Of a stretch of DNA of 64,000 nt, positions 43,587 through 52,805 are shown one piece after another (position 1 is the first letter of the stretch; every line of letters begins with the position of its first letter). The translations under genes were made by a program, and so were the position numbers. The notes under the pieces are model-generated. The model had not been told where the DNA came from. It worked only from the letters and a program-made list of their open reading frames with translations, and ran no database searches. The stretch is from NCBI RefSeq assembly GCF_000717175.1, contig NZ_JNYD01000013.1:124001-188000 (forward strand), given 5' to 3'. The stretch comes from Pseudonocardia autotrophica (lineage in GTDB: Bacteria; Actinomycetota; Actinomycetes; Mycobacteriales; Pseudonocardiaceae).

Positions 43587-44438
43587 GTGACCGCAGTTCT
43601 CGTTCCCGGCGCGCCGACCCCGATCCGTGACGTCCCCGCCCACATCCCGCGGCCGGAGTACGTCGGGAAGAAGGCGCCGTCGCCGAGCCGGGACTCGGAC
43701 GTGCAGACGCCGGAGACCATCGAGGCGATGCGGGTCGCGAGCCGGATCGCGGCGCAGGCGCTGCAGGTGGGCGGCGAGGCCGTGCGGCCCGGCGTCACCA
43801 CGGACGAGGTCGACCGCGTGGTCCACGAGTTCCTGGTCGACCACGACGCCTACCCGTCGACGCTGGGCTACCGCGGCTTCCCGAAGTCCTGCTGCACCAG
43901 CCTGAACGAGGTCATCTGCCACGGGATCCCCGACACGACGGTGATCAACGACGGCGACATCGTGAACATCGACGTCACCGCCTTCATCGGCGGCGTGCAC
44001 GGCGACACCAACGCCACCTTCCTGGCCGGCGACGTGAGCGAGGAGGACCGGCTGCTGGTCGAGCGCACCCGCGAGGCCACGATGCGCGCCATCAAGGCGG
44101 TGCGGCCGGGCCGCGAGCTCAACGTCGTCGGACGGGTCATCGAGTCCTACGCGAAGCGATTCGGCTACGGCGTGGTCCGCGACTTCACCGGGCACGGCAT
44201 CGGCCGGTCGTTCCACAGCGGCCTCGTGGTGCTCCACTACGACCAGCCCGACGTCCACACCGTCCTCGAGCCGGGCATGACGTTCACGATCGAGCCGATG
44301 ATCACGCTCGGCACGATCGACTACGACATCTGGGACGACGGCTGGACGGTCGTCACCAAGGACCGGAAGAGGACCGCGCAGTTCGAGCACACCGTGCTCG
44401 TCACGCCCGACGGAGCGGAGATCCTCACCCTGCCCTGA
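43587..44438 (+). CDS. map: Methionine aminopeptidase, type I
   Basis: The 283-residue enzyme has a ~40-residue N-terminal extension with PEYVGKK (an SH3-partner-like motif seen in MapB), then metal ligands D129 (VNIDVTAFI), D140 (HGDTNATF), H203 (GHGIGR) and E236 (TIEPMI). It removes initiator methionine. Location after the PBP gene matches mycobacterial mapB. Confidence 0.95.
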   Translation: MTAVLVPGAPTPIRDVPAHIPRPEYVGKKAPSPSRDSDVQTPETIEAMRVASRIAAQALQVGGEAVRPGVTTDEVDRVVHEFLVDHDAYPSTLGYRGFPKSCCTSLNEVICHGIPDTTVINDGDIVNIDVTAFIGGVHGDTNATFLAGDVSEEDRLLVERTREATMRAIKAVRPGRELNVVGRVIESYAKRFGYGVVRDFTGHGIGRSFHSGLVVLHYDQPDVHTVLEPGMTFTIEPMITLGTIDYDIWDDGWTVVTKDRKRTAQFEHTVLVTPDGAEILTLP

Positions 44439-44484
44439 CGGGTATCTCCTATTCCGGCACTGCGCGCGGTGCCACGCTGGGCGC

Positions 44485-45030
44485 ATGACGGAGATCTCGG
44501 ACCGTTACGCCCGGCATGCGGACGCTTTCGCGGCCACTATCGCCGCCGTCCCCGCGGACCGCTGGTCGGCGCAGTCGCCCTGCGAGGGGTGGACCGCGGC
44601 CGACGTCGTGTCGCACGTCGTCGACGTGCACGGCATGTTCCTGGGCCTGGTGGGACGCAGGCCCGAGTCGGTCCCGGAGGACCGCGCGGAGGCGTTCGCG
44701 CACGTCAGGCGGATCGTGCAGGCCGACCTCGAGAACCCCGAGCGGGCCGGCACGACGTACGACGGCATGTTCGGCACGCAGACCTTCGAGTGGTCCGTCG
44801 ACAACTTCGTGACGTTCGACCTGGTGTTGCACCGCTGGGATCTGGGCCGGGCGACGGGGCTCGAGGTGGTGATCCCGGAGGACGAGGTGACCCGGATCGC
44901 CGGACAGGTCCAGGGCATACCCCAGGAGGTCCGCGACGCCGGAACCGTGTTCGGGTCCGCCCTCACCCCGCCGTCCGACGCCGACGCGCACACCCGCCTG
45001 CTCGCGGAGACCGGCCGGAAAGCCTGGTGA
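44485..45030 (+). CDS. DinB/MDMPI-superfamily protein (TIGR03086-type)
   Basis: The 181-residue protein has the mycothiol-dependent isomerase-like bundle: ISDRYARHADAFAATIAAVP, WSAQSPCEGWTAADVVSHVV and VTFDLVLHRWDLGRATG, with the His residues that bind metal in this superfamily. CACGCT ends 6 bases before ATG 44485, again a leaderless pattern. Mycothiol S-transferase activity is possible; the substrate is unknown. Confidence 0.75.
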   Translation: MTEISDRYARHADAFAATIAAVPADRWSAQSPCEGWTAADVVSHVVDVHGMFLGLVGRRPESVPEDRAEAFAHVRRIVQADLENPERAGTTYDGMFGTQTFEWSVDNFVTFDLVLHRWDLGRATGLEVVIPEDEVTRIAGQVQGIPQEVRDAGTVFGSALTPPSDADAHTRLLAETGRKAW

Positions 45031-45049
45031 TGGGGAGGGGGTCCGGCTC

Positions 45050-45055
45050 TACCCT
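45050..45055 (+). promoter_or_regulatory. -10 box of a predicted leaderless transcript
   Basis: TACCCT ends exactly 6 bases before GTG 45062. Confidence 0.45.
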
Positions 45056-45061
45056 CGGATC

Positions 45062-45631
45062 GTGAGCACGGTCTACGACGGCATCACGCCGAAGCTGTGG
45101 GAGTGGCTGGAGCGGCAGCCGGTCTTCTTCGTCGGTACGGCCCCGCTCGCCGGCGACGGCCTGATCAACCTGTCGCCGAAGGGCACGCGCGGCACCTTCC
45201 GGGTGCTCGACGCCCACACGGTCGCCTACCTCGACCTCACCGGCAGCGGCATCGAGACCGTGGCCCACGTGCGGGAGAACGGGCGGATCTGCCTGATGTT
45301 CTGCGCCTTCGAGGGTCGCCCGACCATCCTGCGGCTGCACGGGACCGGCCGGGTCGTGGCCGTCGGCGAGCCCGGGTTCGAGGAGGCCGTGGCCGGGTTC
45401 GGCGAGGCCGGCACGAGCCGCCTTCACGGGGCGCGTTCGGTGGTGACCGTCGACGTCACGCGGGTGGCCGACTCGTGCGGGTTCGCCGTGCCGCGCATGG
45501 ACCTGGTCGAGGAACGCGACATCCTGGACAAGGCGCTGGACAAGAAGTCGCCCGAGCAACTGGTCGAGTACCACCGCACCCGCAACGACGTCAGCCTCGA
45601 CGGCCTGCCCGGTATGGTCACGCCGGGCTGA
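45062..45631 (+). CDS. Pyridoxamine 5'-phosphate oxidase-family flavoprotein
   Basis: The 189-residue protein starts MSTVYDGITPKLWEWLERQP, then FVGTAPLAGDGLINLSPKG, RICLMFCAFEGRPTILRLHG and ends YHRTRNDVSLDGLPG. This is the short FMN-binding split-barrel family common in actinobacteria, often called PNPOx-like. No specific reaction is assigned. The 147-base gap to the next gene has a short AACCCGCCGGGCTG duplication. Confidence 0.8.
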   Translation: MSTVYDGITPKLWEWLERQPVFFVGTAPLAGDGLINLSPKGTRGTFRVLDAHTVAYLDLTGSGIETVAHVRENGRICLMFCAFEGRPTILRLHGTGRVVAVGEPGFEEAVAGFGEAGTSRLHGARSVVTVDVTRVADSCGFAVPRMDLVEERDILDKALDKKSPEQLVEYHRTRNDVSLDGLPGMVTPG

Positions 45632-45778
45632 ACCCGCCGGGCTGAACCCGCCGCGCGGCACCGGCCGGGCGCCGACGGCCGCGGACTCGGTCACCCGTCG
45701 TCCTCCCCCTCGGACACGTCGTCCACCCCGACCGGACCACCCGACGATCGCAGAGGGAACAGATCACCGCGACCGTAC

Positions 45779-46486
45779 TCATCGGACTCCGGAGAGGGGC
45801 ACCTGGAGGCCATCCGGGGTGGGCCGCCGCATGGCGTCCGCGATCGCCGGGTCCTGCGGGCCGAGCCCGAGCTCGCCGAGCACGAAGCGGGTGACGAGGG
45901 CGTGCCACTCCGGGGCGCGGCGGAGCATGGCGTGCCCGTCCCCGAGGACGTCGAACCGCGCGACCCGCTCGGTCACCCGGCGTGCGCGGACGGCGTAGGC
46001 CAGCGACTCGCGCGGATCGGTCATGCGTTCGCGGTCGCCGTGGGCGATCAGGACGCTCCGGCCGGCGAGCTGCTCGACGGGGTCGGTGCCGTCGAGCCAG
46101 GGGGCCAGGGCGGCGACGGCCCGCACGTCCGGCGCGCCGGCGGCGTGCAGCACGGCGCGGCCGCCCATCGAGTGCCCGACCAGCGCCGTCGGCAAGCCCG
46201 GACGGCGCTCGTGCAGCACGGCCAGCGTCTCCTCGGCGTCCCGGGCGGCGTCGCGGGCGGCGCCGTTCCAGCCGCGCAGCCGGTACCGCAGCATGAGGAC
46301 GGCGAGGCCGTCGGTCCGCGCGAGCGCCCGAGCGAAGGGCATCATCCGCCAGTACGCGAGCCGGCGCCGGCCGCCGGAGTCGGTGGCGTTGGCGCTGCCC
46401 CCGTGCGCGACGACGGCCAGCGCGGCCGGCCGGGCCGGCTGCGGTCCGACGGGTTCGAGGCGCGGCAGGCGGTCGGGCACGTCCAC
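45779..46486 (-). CDS. Alpha/beta hydrolase
   Basis: The 235-residue protein has an oxyanion strand VVAHGGSANATDS (about 25-37), nucleophile elbow GHSMGGRA (about 103-110), an acid in LIAHGDRERMTDP and a late His (VLGDGHAMLR). The fold fits small dienelactone-hydrolase-like esterases. Substrate unknown. It is divergent from the acyltransferase gene. Confidence 0.75.
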   Translation of the reverse strand: MDVPDRLPRLEPVGPQPARPAALAVVAHGGSANATDSGGRRRLAYWRMMPFARALARTDGLAVLMLRYRLRGWNGAARDAARDAEETLAVLHERRPGLPTALVGHSMGGRAVLHAAGAPDVRAVAALAPWLDGTDPVEQLAGRSVLIAHGDRERMTDPRESLAYAVRARRVTERVARFDVLGDGHAMLRRAPEWHALVTRFVLGELGLGPQDPAIADAMRRPTPDGLQVPLSGVR

Positions 46487-46567
46487 TCCAGCTGATCGGG
46501 CTCCGTAGTTCCTCCGATTCCACCCGCCCCGGCGGCTGGTGTCCTGGGAGACGTGTCACACCTCGCA

Positions 46568-46617
46568 GATCCTCGCCCGACCCGGGCCCGGCCGCCCGTC
46601 CGCCGTGGGCGAGGATC
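46568..46617. promoter_or_regulatory. 11-bp inverted repeat in the divergent promoter region
   Basis: GATCCTCGCCC (46568-46578) and GGGCGAGGATC (46607-46617) are perfect inverted copies with a 28-base spacer. The site lies 29 bases before the acyltransferase start and 82 after the divergent hydrolase start. It could be a hairpin or a pair of regulator half-sites. Confidence 0.45.
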
Positions 46618-46645
46618 GGGGGCACACCCGACCGATGGAGGAGAC

Positions 46646-47467
46646 GTGACGAGTCCCGAACCGGACCTGCCGCCGCCGCTGACGGCCCGCCGGCGCCTGC
46701 TGCTGACGCTGCGCCGCCGGCGTCGCGGCTCGGGCTTCTGGTTCGGCCTCGCCATCGAGCTGATCTGGCCGTTCGTCATGCTCTTCACGAAGCTCGGCTG
46801 GTCGGGCGGCGAGCGGATCCCGCGGACCGGCGGCGTGCTCATCGCGGCCAACCACGTGTCGTCGTCCGACCCGATCTTCGACACCGCGTTCGTGATCTCG
46901 CACCGGCGGATGCCGCGCTACCTCGCTAAGTCGGAGCTGTGGGACGTCCCGGTCGTGCGCTCGGTCCTCGGCAAGGGCGGGCACATCCCGGTGTACCGGC
47001 AGTCCTCCCGGGCCACCGACGCGTACAAGGAGGCCGTCGCGGCGCTCGAGCGCGGCGAGGTCGTGGTGTTCTACCCCGAGGGGACGTACACGGCCGACCC
47101 CGCGGGCTGGCCGATGAAGGCGAAGAACGGGATCGGGCGGATCGCGGTCATGACCGGGGTGCCGGTGATCCCGCTGGCCAACTGGGGTACGCAGGACGTC
47201 CTGCCGACCGACGGGAAGCCCTCGATCTGGCCGCGGAAGCGCGTCAGCGTGGTGGCCGGGCCGCCGGTCGACCTGTCGGCGTACGTCGGCAAGCCGCGGA
47301 CGAGGACCAACCTCGACGGCGCCACCGCGGCGATCATGTCGGCCGTCACCGAGCTCGTCGGGCAGGTGCGGGGGGAGACGCCGCCCGCGGAGCCCTACGA
47401 CCCCGCCGCCACGCCCACCCCCGCCGGCCCTCCCCGGCCCGTCGCGGAGCCCCCTGCGGCGAGCTGA
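46646..47467 (+). CDS. 1-acyl-sn-glycerol-3-phosphate acyltransferase-like
   Basis: GTG at 46646 follows GGAGGAG. The 273-residue protein has one membrane anchor, motif NHVSSSD (block I), GGHIPVYRQSS (block II) and FYPEGTYT (block III) of PlsC-type acyltransferases. It probably acylates lysophosphatidate. The last ~35 residues are a Pro-rich tail. It is convergent with the desaturase. Confidence 0.85.
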   Translation: MTSPEPDLPPPLTARRRLLLTLRRRRRGSGFWFGLAIELIWPFVMLFTKLGWSGGERIPRTGGVLIAANHVSSSDPIFDTAFVISHRRMPRYLAKSELWDVPVVRSVLGKGGHIPVYRQSSRATDAYKEAVAALERGEVVVFYPEGTYTADPAGWPMKAKNGIGRIAVMTGVPVIPLANWGTQDVLPTDGKPSIWPRKRVSVVAGPPVDLSAYVGKPRTRTNLDGATAAIMSAVTELVGQVRGETPPAEPYDPAATPTPAGPPRPVAEPPAAS

Positions 47468-47523
47468 GGGGCTCGCACGCGGAACCGACGTCCGGCACGG
47501 CAGGTGCGGGATCGCGCCGCCGG

Positions 47524-48507
47524 TCAGGCGGCGGCGGGGTCCTTGGCGAGGCGGTCGAGGCGCTTGGTGGTGGGCCAGCGGACCGCGGTGGCCCACCCCA
47601 GCTTCTCGAAGGCCCGGATCGTGATCGCGGAGAGGTCGATCTGGCCCTTGCGGACGCCGTGCCGCGCGCAGGTCGGGTCGGCGTGGTGCAGGTTGTGCCA
47701 GGACTCGCCGAAGGAGAAGACGGCGAGCCACCAGACGTTGGCGGAGCGGTCCCGCGCGGCGTAGGGCCGCTCGCCCCACATGTGGCAGATCGAGTTGATC
47801 GACCAGGTGACGTGGTGCAGCAGCGCCACGCGGACCAGCCCGGCCCAGAACAGCGCCGTGAGCGCGCCCCACCAGGACCAGGTGACCAGCCCGCCGAGCG
47901 CGGCGGGGACCAGCAGGGTCAGCACGCTCCAGAGGCCGAAGAGCGAGTCGATCCGGCGCAGGTCGTCGTCGGCCAGCAGGTCCGGGGTGAAGCGCTCCTC
48001 GTTGGTGAGGTTCCGGTCGAACAGCCAGCCGGTGTGCGAGTGCCAGAAGCCCTTGGCCAACGCCCGGGCCGACGTGCCGAAGAGCCAGGGGGAGTGCGGG
48101 TCGCCCTCCTTGTCGGAGAACGCGTGGTGCCGGCGGTGGTCGGCGACCCACTTGATCACCGGGCCCTGCATGGCGAGGCTGCCGGCGATCGCGAGCGCGA
48201 TCTTCAGCCCGCGGGTGGCCTTGAACGAGCCGTGCGTGAAGTAGCGGTGGTACCCGACGGTGATGCCCAAGCCGCTGACCACGTAGAACACGAGGCCGAT
48301 GACGACGTCCGACCAGCCGAGGAACCCGACGGTCACGGCCAGCGGGATGGCGGCCAGCAGCGCGACCAGGGGCGTGAACACGAAGACGTAGACCCCGACC
48401 TGCTGGGGGAGGCCGCGCGTCCCGGCGAGGACGGGTTTCGGCCCGGTGCGGGCTTCCGGCTGGGTCTGCTCCGGCTGGGTCTGCTCCGGCTGGGCGGCCA
48501 GGGTCAT
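47524..48507 (-). CDS. Membrane acyl-CoA desaturase (delta-9 type)
   Basis: The 327-residue protein has the three His boxes HRYFTH (87-92), HRRHH (124-128) and HNLHH (271-275) and four membrane helices, as in stearoyl-CoA-type desaturases (DesA3-like in mycobacteria). The N-terminus carries a duplicated PEQTQ. It introduces a double bond using di-iron and oxygen. An electron-transfer partner is not in the window. Confidence 0.88.
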   Translation of the reverse strand: MTLAAQPEQTQPEQTQPEARTGPKPVLAGTRGLPQQVGVYVFVFTPLVALLAAIPLAVTVGFLGWSDVVIGLVFYVVSGLGITVGYHRYFTHGSFKATRGLKIALAIAGSLAMQGPVIKWVADHRRHHAFSDKEGDPHSPWLFGTSARALAKGFWHSHTGWLFDRNLTNEERFTPDLLADDDLRRIDSLFGLWSVLTLLVPAALGGLVTWSWWGALTALFWAGLVRVALLHHVTWSINSICHMWGERPYAARDRSANVWWLAVFSFGESWHNLHHADPTCARHGVRKGQIDLSAITIRAFEKLGWATAVRWPTTKRLDRLAKDPAAA

Positions 48508-48606
48508 GCGGGTACCTCGTGTGTCGGTCTGCGGCCCGGCCCCGGGAGGTCGGCCGCGGCGGATCGGCCCGTCCAGGGTAAGTGGACCCTCACCGCGATG
48601 GCGAGA

Positions 48607-49989
48607 TCAGATGTCCAGGCCGAGGAGTGCGTTCTCCACCACCTCGGGAAGGGCCGGGTGGATCCAGTACTGGCCGGTGGCCATCTCACGGGCGTGCAGC
48701 CCGAAGGACATCGCCTGGATCAGCGGCTGGATCAGCGACGACGCGTCCGGCCCCATGATGTGCGCGCCGAGCAGCCGGCCGGTGCCCTTCTCCGCGATGA
48801 CCTTGCAGAGGCTGGTGGTGTCCTCCATGGCCCAGCCGAAGGCGACGTCGCCGAAGCGCTGGACCTTGACCGCGTAGTCGATGCCGATCTCCCGGCACTG
48901 CTCCTCGGTCTTCCCGACGCTCGCGACCTGCGGGTCGGTGAACACCGCCGAGGGGACGTACCGGTGGTCGATCTCGACCAGGTCGTCCGGGTGCAGGACG
49001 TTGTGCCCCACGACCTTCGCCTCCCGGTTGGCGACGTGCTTGAGCTGCCAGGGCGAGCTGACGTCGCCCATCGCCCACACCCCCTTCGCGCTCGTGCGCT
49101 GGAAGCGGTCGACCTCGATCCGGCCGTCCGAGTGGGTGCCGATGCCGGCGGCGCCCAGGTTCATCCGGTCGCCGTTGGGGACGCGGCCCGCGGCGACGAG
49201 GACGACGTCCGCGGCCAGGGTGGTGCCGTCGTCGAGCTCGAGGGTGGTCTCGTCGCCGGTCCGCGAGGCCCGCTTCACCTGCGTGCTGAGCTTGACGTCG
49301 ATGCGGGAGCCCTGGACCGCGAGATCCGTGTAGGCCTGCGAGATGGTTCCGTCGTGCGACTTGAGCAGTCGGCTGCCCCGCACGACCAGGGTGACCTTGC
49401 TGCCGAGCGCGGAGAAGACGTGCGCGAACTCGGCGGCGATGTAGCCGCCACCGATGACGGCCAGCCGCCGCGGGACGTCGTCGATCCGCATGACGGTGTC
49501 CGACGTCTCGTACGGGATCCCGGACTTCGCGATCACCGGCGGGATCATCGGCCGGCCGCCCGCGGCGACGACGACCTGGTCGGCGGTCAGCTCGTCCTCG
49601 CCCGAGCCGTCCGTGCGCTCGACGCGCAGGGCCCGCGGCCCGGTGAACGAGGCGTGCCCGAAGTACACGGTGATGTTGGGGCTGCGCTGGACCCGGTACT
49701 CCCGCCCGCCCGCCGAGATCGGGTCGATGCGCCCGAAGACCCGGTCCCGGATGTCGCTCCAGCGGATCTTGTCGATGCTCGCGTCGACGCCGTACTTCGC
49801 CGCCCGCCGGACGTGCTCGGCGACGTCGGCCGCGTAGACGTACATCTTCGTCGGGATACACCCCACGTTCAGGCACGTCCCGCCGAAGACGCCGTGCTCG
49901 ACGAGGGCCACGTCCTTGTCGGCGTACCGCTCGTCGAGGAACGTGTTGCCGGATCCGGTACCGATGACGACGAGATCGTGGTGGGGCAC
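48607..49989 (-). CDS. mtr: Mycothione reductase
   Basis: The 460-residue flavoprotein has FAD motif VIGTGSGNTFLDERY, redox disulfide C39-x4-C44 (GGTCLNVGCIPTK), NADPH motif VIGGGYIAAEFAHVF and the C-terminal dimer-interface HPALPEVVENALL. The GSGNT start sets mycothione reductase apart from lipoamide and glutathione reductases. It reduces mycothione disulfide with NADPH. This marks the organism as a mycothiol-using actinobacterium. Confidence 0.92.
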   Translation of the reverse strand: MPHHDLVVIGTGSGNTFLDERYADKDVALVEHGVFGGTCLNVGCIPTKMYVYAADVAEHVRRAAKYGVDASIDKIRWSDIRDRVFGRIDPISAGGREYRVQRSPNITVYFGHASFTGPRALRVERTDGSGEDELTADQVVVAAGGRPMIPPVIAKSGIPYETSDTVMRIDDVPRRLAVIGGGYIAAEFAHVFSALGSKVTLVVRGSRLLKSHDGTISQAYTDLAVQGSRIDVKLSTQVKRASRTGDETTLELDDGTTLAADVVLVAAGRVPNGDRMNLGAAGIGTHSDGRIEVDRFQRTSAKGVWAMGDVSSPWQLKHVANREAKVVGHNVLHPDDLVEIDHRYVPSAVFTDPQVASVGKTEEQCREIGIDYAVKVQRFGDVAFGWAMEDTTSLCKVIAEKGTGRLLGAHIMGPDASSLIQPLIQAMSFGLHAREMATGQYWIHPALPEVVENALLGLDI

Positions 49990-50050
49990 GGGACGAGGCT
50001 AATCGCCCGCGGCCGCGTCGGCGCGACCGGAAGTCTGGTAGGCACGGGCC

Positions 50051-50509
50051 ATGACCGAGACCGCCGCCACGCTCCGCCGATCCTGGGCCCTCGACCTCGA
50101 CGCCGCCACCCTCTACGAGCTGCTCAGGCTGCGCGTCGACGTCTTCGTGGTCGAGCAGGCCTGCCCCTACGGTGAGCTCGACGGGCGGGACCTCGAGGAG
50201 CGCGCCCGGCACTACTGGCTGACCGGGCACGGCGAGCCCGCCGCCGTCCTCGGGACGTTGCGGCTGCTCAAGGAGCCCGACGGCGGCTACCGGATCGGGC
50301 GGCTGTGCACGGCGAAGACCGCGCGTGGGCGCGGGCTCGGCAAGCAGCTGATGGACGCCGCGATCGCGGAGATCGGCGACGGCGCCTGCGTGCTCGACGC
50401 CCAGGAGCACCTCGCCGACTTCTACCGCGGCTACGGGTTCGAGGCGACCGGCCCGGCCTACGACTGGGACGGCGTCGCGCACCTGCCGATGCGGCGTCCC
50501 GCGCGCTGA
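50051..50509 (+). CDS. ElaA-like GNAT acetyltransferase
   Basis: The 152-residue protein has ElaA features: LYELLRLRVDVFVVEQACPY, RIGRLCTAKTARGRGLGKQL (acetyl-CoA loop) and FYRGYGFEATGPAYDWDGV. Substrate unknown. A GNAT gene is also found close to mtr in mycobacteria. It is divergent from mtr with 61 bases between. Confidence 0.8.
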   Translation: MTETAATLRRSWALDLDAATLYELLRLRVDVFVVEQACPYGELDGRDLEERARHYWLTGHGEPAAVLGTLRLLKEPDGGYRIGRLCTAKTARGRGLGKQLMDAAIAEIGDGACVLDAQEHLADFYRGYGFEATGPAYDWDGVAHLPMRRPAR

Positions 50510-50646
50510 GGACGGAGACACGGTCCGGGCAGAGCACTCCGGCTCACCCGTCGCAGTGACCTCGCGTTCCCGGCGTACCGGGCGCGGCTGCGGGGTACTC
50601 CGGCCACCCGGACGGACGTCCGGGAGCGCGGCAGCGGAGGAGAGCG

Positions 50647-51057
50647 ATGAGCGACGAGCAGGCCCGGCCGACCGGGACCGGGCCGTCCACACAGGAGGGG
50701 ACCGCCCCGCCGGGGCAGAACGGCACGCCGGACCCGGACGCGACCTCGGTGCTGCCGACCGGCCGCCCCTCGGCGCCGCCGCGCTCCACCGGGCCGTCGG
50801 GGGCGGGCCACACGCGCACCGGCGGGATGTGGGTGGGGCTCATCCTGTCCGCGGTCGTCCTGCTGTTCCTGCTGATCTTCATCCTGCAGAACCTGGACCC
50901 GGTGCGGATCTACTTCCTCGGCGCCGCGGGCACCCTGCCCACCGGCGTCGCCCTGCTCCTGGCGGCGATCGCCGGGGTGCTCCTGGTCGCGATCCCCGGC
51001 ACTGCGCGGATCGTCCAGCTCCGCCGGGCGGCACGGAAGGGGCGCCGGGCGCCGTAG
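50647..51057 (+). CDS. LapA-domain (DUF1049) membrane protein
   Basis: ATG 50647 follows GGAGGAG. The 136-residue protein has a ~60-residue Pro/Gly-rich hydrophilic start and two membrane helices (LILSAVVLLFLLIFILQNLD, then GVALLLAAIAGVLLVAIPG), followed by a basic tail. QNLDPVRIYFLGAAGTLP is characteristic of LapA-type proteins. In enterobacteria LapA helps lipopolysaccharide assembly; the role in actinobacteria is unknown. Confidence 0.8.
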   Translation: MSDEQARPTGTGPSTQEGTAPPGQNGTPDPDATSVLPTGRPSAPPRSTGPSGAGHTRTGGMWVGLILSAVVLLFLLIFILQNLDPVRIYFLGAAGTLPTGVALLLAAIAGVLLVAIPGTARIVQLRRAARKGRRAP

Positions 51058-51117
51058 GCCGATCCGGGACCGGGCAGGGGAGGCGACCTTCCCTGCCCGG
51101 GTGTGGATCAGGGCACG

Positions 51118-52653
51118 TCAGGCGGCGTTCCGCGGGCTCCCGCCCCGGCCGCCGCGACGACCACGCTGCCCGACCGAAGGGGCCTGCTGCCGCTGACCCC
51201 CGCCGGTCTGCTGCCGGGCCGGACCGCCGCGCCCGGAGCTGCGGCGCCGCCGTCCGGTGCCGGCGGCGGGCTGCTGCTGCGGCGGCTTCGGGGCCTCCAC
51301 CGGGACGCCGCTCGGTCGGCGCGCGCCGGTGACGTCGACCAGCGAGGCGGAGCCGGGGGCGGCGTCGGCCACGTCCGGGCTGACGCCGGCCTGGCGCATG
51401 AGGGTGTCGACGTCCCGCCGCTCCTCGGCCGTGACCAGCGTGACCACCACGCCGGACTCGCCGCCGCGGGCGGTGCGGCCGGCGCGGTGCAGGTAGTCCT
51501 TCGGGTCGCCCGGCGGGTCGACGTGCACAACGAGGCTGACGTCGTCGACGTGGATCCCGCGGGCGGCGACGTCCGTGGCCACCAGCACCGGGATGCTGCC
51601 GTCCTTGAAGGCGTCGATCGCGCGGTTGCGGGCGTTCTGCGCCTTGCCGCCGTGCAGCGCGCTGGCCTGCACGCCCTCGCGGCGCAGCTGTTTCACCACG
51701 CGGTCGGCGCCGTGCTTGGTGCGCACGAAGAAGATCGTGCGGCCCTCGCGGGCGGCGATCTCGTGCACGATCCGGTTCTTGTCCGCGCGGTCGACCATGA
51801 ACAGGTGGTGGTCCATGGTCTCGACCGGCGCGGCGGCGGAGGCGACGGCGCGGGTGACCGGGTCGTGCAGGTAGCGGTCGACCAGCGTGGAGACCTCGTT
51901 GTCCAGGGTCGCGGAGAACAGCAGCCGCTGGCCGTCGGCCGGGGTGCGGTCGAGGATCCGCCGGACCTGCGGCAGGAAGCCCATGTCGGACATGCGGTCC
52001 GCCTCGTCGATCGCGGTGATCTCGACCGCGGAGAGGTCGCAGGTGCCCTCGTTGAGGTGGTCGGTCAGCCGGCCGGGGGTGGCGACGAGCAGGTCGACGC
52101 CCCGCGCGAGGGTGTCGATCTGCCGGTTCATCGACAGCCCGCCGACCACGACGGCCTGCCGCAGGTGCAGCGCCTTCGCGAAGGGCTCCACGGCGTCGAC
52201 CACCTGCTGGGCCAGCTCGCGGGTCGGGACCAGGACGAGGCCGCGGGGGCGGCGGGCCTGGGCGCGGCCGCCCGCGAGGCGCGCGACGAGCGCGAGGCCG
52301 AAGGCGAGGGTCTTGCCGGAACCGGTCTGACCGCGGCCGAGCAGGTCGCGGCCGCGGAGGGTCTCCGGGAGGGTCGCGGCCTGGATCGGGCGGGGCTCGG
52401 TGAAGCCCTCCGCGTCCAGGGCGCGCAGCACGGGCTCGGGCAGGCCGAGCGCGGCGAAGGTGGGCAGCCCGCTCTCCGGGGCGGTCCAGAGGACCTCCTC
52501 GGGCATGGCGGGCTTCGGCGCCACGCGGGCCGGGCGCTGCTGCTGCGGGGCGCCGGAGCGGCGGCCACCGGAGCGGCGCGGCCGGCGGGTGCCCGCCGAG
52601 GCGGGCTGGTGCGCGCCCTGCTGACGGGCAGGGCGGCGGGACGGACTGGTCAC
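51118..52653 (-). CDS. DEAD-box RNA helicase (RhlE-like)
   Basis: GTG at 52653 follows GGAGGTCCA. The 511-residue protein has Q-motif PRPIQAATLP, motif I GRGQTGSGKT, Ia PTREL, Ib TPGR, II DEAD (AIDEADRM), III SAT, and VI HRAGRTARGG. N- and C-terminal tails are rich in Arg, Gln and Gly and would bind RNA. Such helicases help ribosome assembly or cold adaptation. It is convergent with the LapA-like gene. Confidence 0.93.
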   Translation of the reverse strand: MTSPSRRPARQQGAHQPASAGTRRPRRSGGRRSGAPQQQRPARVAPKPAMPEEVLWTAPESGLPTFAALGLPEPVLRALDAEGFTEPRPIQAATLPETLRGRDLLGRGQTGSGKTLAFGLALVARLAGGRAQARRPRGLVLVPTRELAQQVVDAVEPFAKALHLRQAVVVGGLSMNRQIDTLARGVDLLVATPGRLTDHLNEGTCDLSAVEITAIDEADRMSDMGFLPQVRRILDRTPADGQRLLFSATLDNEVSTLVDRYLHDPVTRAVASAAAPVETMDHHLFMVDRADKNRIVHEIAAREGRTIFFVRTKHGADRVVKQLRREGVQASALHGGKAQNARNRAIDAFKDGSIPVLVATDVAARGIHVDDVSLVVHVDPPGDPKDYLHRAGRTARGGESGVVVTLVTAEERRDVDTLMRQAGVSPDVADAAPGSASLVDVTGARRPSGVPVEAPKPPQQQPAAGTGRRRRSSGRGGPARQQTGGGQRQQAPSVGQRGRRGGRGGSPRNAA

Positions 52654-52805
52654 TGGACCTCCGGGACGTCGGCGCGTCACACGGAGCGGCTCGGGCGACG
52701 GTGCGCGGCCGGCACGGGACGGGCCCGGGCGCCAGGGGGAGCGCGCCCGACGGGTACGTGCAAGGCGCCGTCGGTGCGGGCGCCTCGGTCCACCCTACCC
52801 GTCGG

